From: an uncultured bacterium | GTDB taxonomy: Bacteria; Bacillota; Clostridia; Christensenellales; Pumilibacteraceae | Length of the DNA: 5,440 bases | Direction: 5' to 3' | Assembly (NCBI GenBank): GCA_949747725.1 | Contig: CATKFJ010000033.1 | Coordinates: forward strand, 1 to 5,440 | Part shown: piece by piece, positions 1 to 5,440 of the stretch | Numbering within the stretch: the first letter of the stretch is position 1 | Layout: the number at the start of each line of letters is the position of its first letter | Position numbers and translations under genes: made by a program | The notes under the pieces: model-generated | The model's database searches: none | Seen by the model: only the letters and a program-made list of their open reading frames with translations | What the model was told of the DNA's origin: nothing

Positions 1-18
1 GACAATAGTTTCAAACTG

Positions 19-48
19 AAAAGTCGGTAATTTTATACCGACTTTTTT
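19..48. terminator. Intrinsic terminator after ppi, possibly bidirectional
   Basis: AAAAGTCGGTA (19-29) and TACCGACTTTT (36-46) pair perfectly over 11 bp around a 6-base loop. It lies about 30 bases beyond the ppi stop codon, where the minus-strand operon should end. Read on the minus strand, the U-run is only the four U of the stem; read on the plus strand it is six (43-48). The hairpin may therefore serve both the minus-strand operon and a convergent plus-strand gene lying off the left edge. No reading frame in bases 1-18 is long enough to identify such a gene. Confidence 0.85.
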
Positions 49-76
49 CGTTGCGCGGGATAGCGCAAATTCTTGA

Positions 77-601
77 TTATTCTTCTATCTCTATAGTTTT
101 AATAACGATGGGATTTAGCGGAATGTCCGAATAGTACTGCCATCTGCCCGTTTTCACTTTGCCGTACTTGACCGCTGTTTTAATGCTCTCCTCGTCGCGG
201 CACTTACCGAACGCGGCATATTCGCCGTCGAGGAAGGGCGTATTCGCCACACAGATGAAAAACTGACTTGACGCGCTATCGGGTACTTGAGTGCGCGCCA
301 TGGATATCGTTCCCTTCTCGTGCTTGAGCGGATTTTTTACACCGTTGCTATTGAACTCGCCTTTTATGGACTGAGCGTGCTTGTCCACCAAGCCGCGCCG
401 CTCATCCCAAACAAAGCCGCCGCCCTGGATCATGAACCCGTCTATAACGCGGTGAAAACACAATCCGTCGTAAAACTTAGCCTTGCACAGTTTGACGAAA
501 TTATCCACGGTTATCGGCGCGACTTCGGGATAAAGCTCGAGATTTATAACGTTGCCGTCCGTAAACGTTATTTTTGCGTTGATCGTTTTTGTTTCCGACA
601 T
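77..601 (-). CDS. Cyclophilin-type peptidyl-prolyl cis-trans isomerase
   Basis: A 174-residue single-domain cyclophilin that should catalyse cis-trans isomerisation of Xaa-Pro bonds and assist folding. It has no signal peptide or membrane segment, so it is expected in the cytoplasm. The active-site block FHRVIDGFMIQGG (49-61) supplies the catalytic Arg51, Phe56 and Gln59, matching human CypA Arg55, Phe60 and Gln63. KGTISMAR (96-103), SSQFFI (111-116) and FLDGEYAAFGK (123-133) form the rest of the pocket. Phe123 replaces the Trp121 of CypA that contacts cyclosporin, as in E. coli PpiB, and Tyr128 stands at CypA His126. The start at 601 is supported by AGGAG at 608-612, six bases upstream. It is the last gene of the mazG-dus-ppi unit, 32 bases after dus, and has its own likely promoter. 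Family assignment is firm; client proteins cannot be inferred. Confidence 0.95.
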   Translation of the reverse strand: MSETKTINAKITFTDGNVINLELYPEVAPITVDNFVKLCKAKFYDGLCFHRVIDGFMIQGGGFVWDERRGLVDKHAQSIKGEFNSNGVKNPLKHEKGTISMARTQVPDSASSQFFICVANTPFLDGEYAAFGKCRDEESIKTAVKYGKVKTGRWQYYSDIPLNPIVIKTIEIEE

Positions 602-632
602 ATTAAACTCCTAAATAAATGTTACTTGCTAT

Positions 633-662
633 ATTATAATCGACTGCGCTCGTAAAAGTCAA
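633..662 (-). promoter_or_regulatory. Near-consensus sigma-A promoter for ppi
   Basis: On the minus strand, TTGACT (662-657, five of six matches) is followed by an 18-base spacer and a perfect TATAAT (638-633). The -10 box overlaps the dus stop codon (636-634). Transcription would begin near 625, giving a leader of roughly 24 bases that includes the ppi ribosome binding site at 608-612. This would let ppi be expressed apart from mazG and dus. It is a prediction from sequence only. Confidence 0.72.
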
Positions 663-1527
663 GCGCCTTTAATATTTCGCTTGACGATTGCGCGTCGTTG
701 ACCGCCGCGCGTATTTGCTTACCGCACCGCACGCCGGAAAAATAATGAACGAAAAATTTACGCGCTTGAAACACGACATAACGCTCGTCGAAATATTTTT
801 TTAGCAGTTCCACGTGCCGCCGCGCGACAGCGAACGGATTGGACGGTTTACCGTCGAACACCGACGGATCTTTTAGCGCCGCACGCCCTATCATGACCGC
901 CGCGAACGGCTGCGCCGCGTTTATATCCGTCATATCGCCGTTTACTATAATAGGCAATGGCGCGCGCTCCGCTAATTTTCTTATACATTCGATATCCGAA
1001 CTTCCGGCATAACGTTGTTCGGCAAACCTGCCGTGAACGGCTACCGCCGCCGCGCCGGCATTCGCTACGCTTTCTATAAGCTCCGCCGCCGTTACCTCGT
1101 CCATACGGTATCCCAGCCGAGTTTTAACGGTTATCGGTCTGTCGGTAGCTTTTTTTAGCGCGCGCACTATATTGCCGGCATTTTCGGGGTCGTTCATGAG
1201 CGCCGCGCCGTCGCCGTTTTTAACGATCTTGGGCATGGGACAACCCATGTTTATATCGATAATATCGCATTCTGTTTTTTCCGCCGCACGCGCAAAATCG
1301 TCGGGATCGTTGCCGAACAACTGAACACACGACGGACGTTCTTTTTCGCCGAGCCGCATTAGCACATTCGTTGCGGCGTTGCCGTGCACGATCCCGCGCA
1401 CGGACACCATTTCGGTAACGGTAAGCGCCGCGCCGTGCTCTATGCACAGTTCGCGGAACGCTATATCGGTATATCCCGCCATCGGCGCGAGTATACCGCC
1501 GTTAATTTCGTACTTTCCGATGCGCAC
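634..1527 (-). CDS. dus: tRNA-dihydrouridine synthase, DusB-like
   Basis: A 297-residue FMN-dependent enzyme that reduces uridine to dihydrouridine in the tRNA D-loop using NAD(P)H. The TIM-barrel motifs are in order: FMN-binding APMAGYTD (14-21), NMGCPMPKIVKNGDGAALM (93-111) with catalytic Cys96, VKTRLGY (134-140) with Lys135, the His165 region VHGR (164-167) and RYAG (172-175), NGDM (196-199) and MIGRAAL (212-218). The GCP-PK-VKNGDG signature is of the DusB type. The loop between NGDM and MIGR looks about six residues shorter than usual, making the protein a little short for the family. A helical C-terminal domain from about 235 would bind tRNA. The start is GTG at 1527, chosen because MRIGKYEI matches the usual N-terminus and AAGGA lies five bases upstream. 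It begins 8 bases after mazG, so translation is probably coupled. Which uridine it modifies cannot be told. Confidence 0.95.
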   Translation of the reverse strand: MRIGKYEINGGILAPMAGYTDIAFRELCIEHGAALTVTEMVSVRGIVHGNAATNVLMRLGEKERPSCVQLFGNDPDDFARAAEKTECDIIDINMGCPMPKIVKNGDGAALMNDPENAGNIVRALKKATDRPITVKTRLGYRMDEVTAAELIESVANAGAAAVAVHGRFAEQRYAGSSDIECIRKLAERAPLPIIVNGDMTDINAAQPFAAVMIGRAALKDPSVFDGKPSNPFAVARRHVELLKKYFDERYVVFQARKFFVHYFSGVRCGKQIRAAVNDAQSSSEILKALDFYERSRL

Positions 1528-1532
1528 GACGA

Positions 1533-1538
1533 TCCTTA
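1533..1538 (-). promoter_or_regulatory. dus ribosome binding site built on the mazG stop codon
   Basis: The minus strand reads TAAGGA here: the TAA (1538-1536) ends the MazG-like gene and the AAGGA (1537-1533) is a Shine-Dalgarno sequence five bases before the GTG start of dus. This decides the non-ATG start and suggests that ribosomes finishing mazG re-initiate on dus. Confidence 0.7.
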
Positions 1539-2399
1539 CAGTCCTTCTATAACGCTTTTAACGAATTTATTAAGCTCGACTTCTGCGTCTTTGCCATCGT
1601 CCGACAGCAACGCAACGCTTGCCGCGATCACGCGCGTGTAATCTTTATCGGCTAACGCTTTATTAAGTTCGACTGCGGCATCGGAAACCGCTCCCGACTT
1701 TTTGAGTTTTTTATGCGTTTTTTGGCAGAGCAACAATGCCGGAAAATTATCGGGCAACCGCGACAACTGATTTTTTACGCTGTCGTAATGCTTTTCTACG
1801 CCCTTGGCTTTTTCCCATAGCGTAAGCGCCTCGTCGGGGTTTGCCGCGCTGTCCTCGCCGAATATGAATGTGTGCCTGCCTATAAGCTTTTTGCACAGCT
1901 CGTCGCACACGTCGTCGAAGTCGAACTCGCCCGAACGCTTGGATATATCCGAATGCAATATCGCCTGCAAAAACACGTCGCCGAATTCTTCGCGCATGTT
2001 CTCCACGTCTTTCTTATCGATGGCGTCCACCGCCTCGTACGCTTCTTCTATCATATTTATACGAATACTATCGTGCGTCTGCGCCTTGTCCCACGGACAG
2101 CCGCCGTCCTCTTGCGTGAGCCGCGCCGTTACGCGCAGTGCGTCGGCGGCGTTGTAACGCGACTTTTTAAAATCGGTCTGTGCCGCGACCGACACGGCGT
2201 GCGCCGCATTTATATCGCCCAACGTTGTTTTTTTGCCGTCTGCAGTCGCTTGCGCGGTTATGCCGTACAGCTTGATAAGCTTTGCCTTTACGGCGTCGAA
2301 GTCGGCGATATCGACGATTTCGAGCGCGATCGACGTATCGACGATAGGCATATTCAAAAACGTTTTGCCGTCTACGTAAAATGTATTTTTATTCGACAT
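1536..2399 (-). CDS. mazG: MazG-family nucleoside triphosphate pyrophosphohydrolase, atypical architecture
   Basis: A 287-residue MazG-type protein expected to hydrolyse (d)NTPs to the monophosphate and pyrophosphate, a house-cleaning role. The catalytic domain runs from about 85 to 205: GGCPWDKAQTH (99-109), EEAYE (118-122, first ExxE) and EEFGD (137-141, ExxD) give the metal-binding acidic residues, followed by FDFDDVCDE (159-167) and RH-FIFGE (175-181). Residues 15-75 resemble the linker that joins the tetrapyrrole methylase-like domain to MazG in YabN-type proteins, yet no methylase domain is present. The C-terminal part (about 208-287) looks like the second MazG half, starting LSRLPDNFPALL (212-223), but lacks the second metal motif. 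The start at 2399 has AAGGAG at 2406-2411, six bases away. It is the first gene of the mazG-dus-ppi unit. The family is clear; the substrate and the meaning of the altered ends are inference. Confidence 0.92.
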   Translation of the reverse strand: MSNKNTFYVDGKTFLNMPIVDTSIALEIVDIADFDAVKAKLIKLYGITAQATADGKKTTLGDINAAHAVSVAAQTDFKKSRYNAADALRVTARLTQEDGGCPWDKAQTHDSIRINMIEEAYEAVDAIDKKDVENMREEFGDVFLQAILHSDISKRSGEFDFDDVCDELCKKLIGRHTFIFGEDSAANPDEALTLWEKAKGVEKHYDSVKNQLSRLPDNFPALLLCQKTHKKLKKSGAVSDAAVELNKALADKDYTRVIAASVALLSDDGKDAEVELNKFVKSVIEGL

Positions 2400-2423
2400 G
2401 TTTTTCTCCTTGACAGTTGGATT

Positions 2424-2452
2424 TTGTTATGATCGGTTCGCGGTCACGTCAA
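2424..2452 (-). promoter_or_regulatory. Weak candidate promoter for mazG-dus-ppi
   Basis: TTGACG (2452-2447 on the minus strand) is a good -35 match, but the -10 is poor: TAACAA (2429-2424) at 17 bases or CATAAC (2431-2426) at 15 bases. A promoter is expected somewhere between the gyrA terminator and mazG, and this is the best pair I can see. The -35 box lies inside the inverted repeat at 2438-2479. Confidence 0.35.
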
Positions 2453-2479
2453 GCGACGTTTAGCGCATATAGACCGCGA
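2438..2479. repeat. Nested inverted repeat upstream of mazG
   Basis: TCGCGGTC (2438-2445) pairs perfectly with GACCGCGA (2472-2479). Directly inside, ACGTC (2446-2450) pairs with GACGT (2455-2459) around an AAGC loop, so the two stems stack into 13 bp interrupted by a 12-base one-sided bulge (2460-2471). There is no U-run after it, so it is not a usual terminator. It could be an operator around the candidate -35 box or a structured mRNA leader, depending on where transcription starts. The pairing is seen directly; the function is unknown. Confidence 0.5.
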
Positions 2480-2529
2480 TTTGCCCGTAAAAAATGTGTT
2501 CAACAAAGATTACAATACCATAGAAATAT

Positions 2530-2553
2530 AAATGCCACTTTTCAGTGGCATTT
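2530..2553 (-). terminator. Intrinsic terminator of gyrA
   Basis: AAATGCCACT (2530-2539) and AGTGGCATTT (2544-2553) form a perfect 10-bp stem. On the minus strand the loop reads GAAA, a stable GNRA tetraloop, and the stem runs into an A/U-rich tail (ATTTATATTTC). It begins 14 bases after the gyrA stop codon (TGA, 2570-2568). It separates the gyrase transcript from the mazG unit, although the broken U-run may allow some read-through. Confidence 0.85.
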
Positions 2554-2567
2554 AATTTTAACCGTTA

Positions 2568-5102
2568 TCAGCCTTCGCCGCCCTCGGGCGCACCGTCATC
2601 GTCCAAGATCTCTTGGTGCGGCGCTGTTGCTACGCACACGACGTTGCCTTGGTTTTTAACGCGCATAAGCCTTACGCCCTGCGACGCACGCCCTATCTTG
2701 GATATCTCTTTTATAAGCATTCTTATTATAGTGCCGTTGTCCGATATGACCATAACGTCCTCTTCGGGATCGACAAGCTTAAGGTTGACAAGCCGTCCCG
2801 TCTTTTCGTTGAACGTACCGGCTTTAATGCCCTTGCCCGCGCGCGACTGGAGTCTGAACTCGTCGATATCCGTGCGCTTGCCGTAACCGTGTTCCGTAAC
2901 GGTAAGAACGTCGCAGTCGGACTTGACTATCGTCATATCCACCACGTTGTCGTCTTCGTCGAGCCGCATAGCTCTTACGCCTTGAGTATCTCTGCCCATA
3001 AGTCGCACGTTCTCCTCGGAGAAGCGTATGCACTTACCGCTCTGCGACGCTATCAGTATTTCGTCGATACCGCCGGATTGCTGAACGGATATCAATTCGT
3101 CGCCCTCATTGAGCTTGATAGCCACTTTGCCGACCTTGCGAATGAGCTTGAACTCTGTGAGCGCCGTCTTTTTAATCATACCGCGCTTGGTAGCCATTAC
3201 GAGATTGCCTTTATACATATCGTCGTGAATGGGTATGACCGCGCTTACCTTTTCGCCGTCGTTTAGCTGAAGAAGATTTACTATCGCTCTGCCGCGCGCC
3301 GTACGCTCCGCCTCGGGGATAGCGTACGCTTTATCCGCATATACTCTGCCGAAGTTCGTAAAGTACAACAGCGTGTCGTGCGTGTTGGTGACAAACATGT
3401 TCTCGACAAAGTCCTCTTCCTTGGGCTTGTGCGCCGTAATGCCCTTGCCGCCGCGGTGCTGAGCCTTGTATTCGGTAGTGGGCAGACGTTTGATGTAGCC
3501 GTAATGCGTCATCGAAATAACAACGTCTTCTTTGTCGATAAGATCGCCTATATCGATCTCGTCGTAGTCGATAACAAGCTCGCTGCGGCGCGGATTGTCG
3601 TATTCTTCCTTTATCTGCTGAAGTTCGTCGCGAACGATATCGGTCACGCGCTTGGGGCTTGCGAGTATGCTCTTGAAATCTGCGATCTTCGCTTGAAGAT
3701 TGGTAAGCTCGTTTTGAAGCGCGTCTATCTCGAGGCTGGTGAGCCGTCTGAGTTTCATTTCGAGGATAGCGTTAGCCTGCTTGTCGGAAAGATAGAATTC
3801 CGCCATCAAGCGTTCCGCCGCTTCCACGTTATCGCGGCTCTGCTTGATTATCTTGATCACGCGGTCGATATTGGCTTGAGCTTTTACAAGCCCTTCTACA
3901 ATATGCTCGCGCTCCTGCGCCGCGGCAAGATCGTGCTTTGTGCGGCGTACTATGACCTCTTCCTGATGCTTCAAATAGTATTCGAGCATCTCTTTGAGGT
4001 TGAGTATCTTCGGTTCGCCGTCGGCAAGCGCAAGGAAAGTTATGCCTTGCGAAACCTGAAGGTTTGTATGTTTGAACAGCATGTTCAGAACGACTTGAGC
4101 CTGCGCGTCGCGCTTGACCTCTATGACTATGCGCATGCCTTGACGGTCGGATTCTTCCTTGATGTCCGCAATGCCCTCGATACGCTTGTCTTTAACAAGA
4201 TCGGCTATCTGAACGATAAGCTTTTCTTTATTTACTTGGTACGGCAGTTCGGTAACGACTATACGCTGACGCATAAGATCGCTGCCCTCGCGCACCGGAT
4301 ATTCTTCTATATCTGTCTTGGCGCGGATAACAACTCCGCCCTTACCCGTTTTGTAGGCGCGCTTTACGTTCGCCCTACCCATTATAAGACCGCCCGTCGG
4401 GAAATCGGGCGCAGGCACGAACTTGCACAGTTCGTCTATAGTGATCTCGGGGTTGTCAATAAGCGCGTCGATAGCGGAAATGACTTCGCCGAGGTTGTGC
4501 GGCGGAATAGCCGTTGCCATACCTACGGCGATACCGTCCGAACCGTTTACCAACAGGTTGGGGAAACGCGCCGGCAACACCGCCGGTTCTTGCAACGAAT
4601 CGTCGAAGTTGTTAGTCCAATCGATGGTCTCCTTGTCGATGTCGCGCAGCATTTCGGACGCTATCTTGGCAAGGCGCGCTTCGGTATAACGCATAGCCGC
4701 GGGCGGATCGCCGTCGACCGAACCGAAGTTACCGTGACCGTCTACAAGCGGATAGCGCATGGAAAAGTCCTGCGCAAACCGAACCAATGCGTCGTACACC
4801 GACGAATCGCCGTGAGGGTGATATTTACCGAGAACGTCACCTACCACACGCGCGCATTTTCTGTACGGCTTATCGGACCACAGACTGAGTTCGCCCATAG
4901 CGTAAAGTATACGGCGGTGAACGGGCTTAAGACCGTCGCGCACGTCGGGAATGGCACGCGAAACGTTTACCGCCATAGCATAGGCGATAAAGCATTTCTT
5001 CATTTCGTCCACAACGTGCGTGTCGATTATTTTCGTATTGTCAACATAATTCTTGTTTACGTTGTCGGAAGCGCCGGCGCTTCTTTTAGGTAATCTTGCC
5101 AT
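2568..5102 (-). CDS. gyrA: DNA gyrase subunit A
   Basis: An 844-residue GyrA, the breakage-reunion subunit that with GyrB introduces negative supercoils using ATP. The DNA-gate domain (about 30-510) contains [13 protein letters not shown] (52-64), the quinolone region [13 protein letters not shown] (92-104), [13 protein letters not shown] (135-147) with catalytic Tyr139, and GIAVGMAT (190-197) whose Ile191 matches the DNA-wedging Ile174 of E. coli. The coiled-coil arm lies near 375-490. The C-terminal beta-pinwheel (about 515-830) has about six blades and begins with the GyrA box QHRGGKG (548-554), which marks gyrase rather than topoisomerase IV. The tail is short, acidic and glycine-rich. 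Ser100 and Asp104, equivalent to E. coli Ser83 and Asp87, are the susceptible-type residues. The N-terminus is about 15-18 residues longer than in E. coli. The start has AGAGGA at 5111-5116, eight bases upstream. It follows gyrB by 46 bases, probably in one operon. Confidence 0.98.
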   Translation of the reverse strand: MARLPKRSAGASDNVNKNYVDNTKIIDTHVVDEMKKCFIAYAMAVNVSRAIPDVRDGLKPVHRRILYAMGELSLWSDKPYRKCARVVGDVLGKYHPHGDSSVYDALVRFAQDFSMRYPLVDGHGNFGSVDGDPPAAMRYTEARLAKIASEMLRDIDKETIDWTNNFDDSLQEPAVLPARFPNLLVNGSDGIAVGMATAIPPHNLGEVISAIDALIDNPEITIDELCKFVPAPDFPTGGLIMGRANVKRAYKTGKGGVVIRAKTDIEEYPVREGSDLMRQRIVVTELPYQVNKEKLIVQIADLVKDKRIEGIADIKEESDRQGMRIVIEVKRDAQAQVVLNMLFKHTNLQVSQGITFLALADGEPKILNLKEMLEYYLKHQEEVIVRRTKHDLAAAQEREHIVEGLVKAQANIDRVIKIIKQSRDNVEAAERLMAEFYLSDKQANAILEMKLRRLTSLEIDALQNELTNLQAKIADFKSILASPKRVTDIVRDELQQIKEEYDNPRRSELVIDYDEIDIGDLIDKEDVVISMTHYGYIKRLPTTEYKAQHRGGKGITAHKPKEEDFVENMFVTNTHDTLLYFTNFGRVYADKAYAIPEAERTARGRAIVNLLQLNDGEKVSAVIPIHDDMYKGNLVMATKRGMIKKTALTEFKLIRKVGKVAIKLNEGDELISVQQSGGIDEILIASQSGKCIRFSEENVRLMGRDTQGVRAMRLDEDDNVVDMTIVKSDCDVLTVTEHGYGKRTDIDEFRLQSRAGKGIKAGTFNEKTGRLVNLKLVDPEEDVMVISDNGTIIRMLIKEISKIGRASQGVRLMRVKNQGNVVCVATAPHQEILDDDGAPEGGEG

Positions 5103-5148
5103 GTTAAATATCCTCTTTTTGATCGGGAATCACGAATATCGAAATACT

Positions 5149-5440
5149 TTATATATCAAGCTCCGTTACAAGCTTGGCGTTCTGCTCGATAAACTGTCTT
5201 CTAAGCTCCGGCATATCGCCCATAAGCACGCTGAATATCTCGTCTGCCTCGAACGCGTCCTCCATTGTGATGCGCTTGAGCGAGCGGTGTTCGGGACTCA
5301 TGGTCGTTTCCCAAAGCTGTTCGGCGTTCATTTCGCCCAAACCTTTGTAACGCTGAAGTTCGCAACCCTTTCGACCGAGCTGATCGAGCGCCTCGTCGCG
5401 CTCTTTCTCGTCGAAACAGTAAATCCCCTTTTTGCCCTTA
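5149..5440 (-). CDS. gyrB: DNA gyrase subunit B, C-terminal part (cut by window edge)
   Basis: The last 96 codons of gyrB; the gene continues beyond the right edge, so its start, ATPase domain and the Toprim acidic triad are not visible. The frame stays open from the edge ([13 protein letters not shown]) to the TAA at 5151-5149. The diagnostic block [19 protein letters not shown] is followed by [12 protein letters not shown] and RRQFIEQNA, the usual C-terminal region that contacts GyrA and DNA. The protein ends in LDI, much as E. coli GyrB ends in IDI. GyrB supplies ATP hydrolysis and part of the cleavage metal site for gyrase. ParE shares much of this block, but the gyrA gene immediately downstream argues for GyrB. 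A TTG codon at 5340 could be mistaken for a start; it is an internal leucine within YKGLGEMN. Confidence 0.96.
   Translation of the reverse strand, partial: KGKKGIYCFDEKERDEALDQLGRKGCELQRYKGLGEMNAEQLWETTMSPEHRSLKRITMEDAFEADEIFSVLMGDMPELRRQFIEQNAKLVTELDI

Noticed and set aside
7..17. AGTTTCAAACT, a short palindrome next to the leftmost terminator
   Set aside because: Five-base arms around a single base are too short to form a hairpin and there is no other context.
1872..2432. Plus-strand open frames opposite mazG (1872-2432), ppi (287-655) and the gyrA 3' part (2613-3266)
   Set aside because: All share the antisense codon register with clear minus-strand genes and encode no recognisable protein family.
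2410..2433. Plus-strand TTGACA (2410-2415) and TATGAT (2428-2433) as a divergent promoter
   Set aside because: The spacer is only 12 bases, too short for sigma-A, and the TTGACA overlaps the mazG Shine-Dalgarno region. No plus-strand gene follows.
2430..2442. CGAAC half-site (minus strand) as a LexA/DinR box upstream of mazG
   Set aside because: The partner GTTCG half at the required four-base spacing is absent.
3378..5093. A 571-codon open frame on the plus strand opposite gyrA
   Set aside because: It is in exact antisense codon register with gyrA, so it stays open only because gyrA avoids TTA, CTA and TCA. The translation has no recognisable domain, and gyrA is unmistakable.
5149..5340. 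A separate 63-residue gene starting at TTG 5340
   Set aside because: The frame continues open to the window edge and the sequence is the C-terminus of GyrB; the TTG is an internal Leu codon in the conserved YKGLGEMN motif.

Overview
The window is a stretch of ordinary bacterial core-genome DNA with every convincing gene on the minus strand. Read in the direction of transcription (from high to low coordinates) it holds the 3' end of gyrB, complete gyrA, a MazG-family nucleotide pyrophosphohydrolase, a DusB-type tRNA-dihydrouridine synthase, and a small cytoplasmic cyclophilin. Strong AGGAG-type ribosome binding sites, short spacers, adjacent gyrB-gyrA, DNA gyrase-type residues and a MazG protein related to the Firmicutes methylase-MazG proteins all suggest a Firmicutes (Clostridia-like) bacterium of middling GC content. 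That placement is an inference from gene style; there is no rRNA or other marker here to settle it.

Layout: gyrB (5440-5149, cut by the window edge) is followed after 46 bases by gyrA (5102-2568), very likely one transcript making both gyrase subunits. A clean intrinsic hairpin (2530-2553) closes gyrA. A 168-base gap (2400-2567) then carries that terminator, a nested inverted repeat and a weak candidate promoter before the second transcription unit: mazG-like (2399-1536), dus (1527-634, only 8 bases downstream, with its ribosome binding site built on the mazG stop codon) and ppi (601-77). A near-consensus sigma-A promoter sits across the dus stop codon and probably gives ppi its own transcript. 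A perfect 11-bp hairpin (19-46) ends the unit and could also stop a gene arriving from the left.

Together the genes cover DNA supercoiling, clearing of non-canonical or excess nucleotides, tRNA modification and protein folding. They are a housekeeping neighbourhood rather than a pathway. I found no mobile element, CRISPR array, RNA gene, toxin-antitoxin pair or defence system, and no evidence of an undescribed system. The points most worth a second look are the architecture of the MazG protein (a leftover linker from a methylase-MazG fusion in front, a second MazG half without its metal ligands behind), the nested inverted repeat upstream of it, the embedded ppi promoter, and an unusual N-terminal motif in GyrA.
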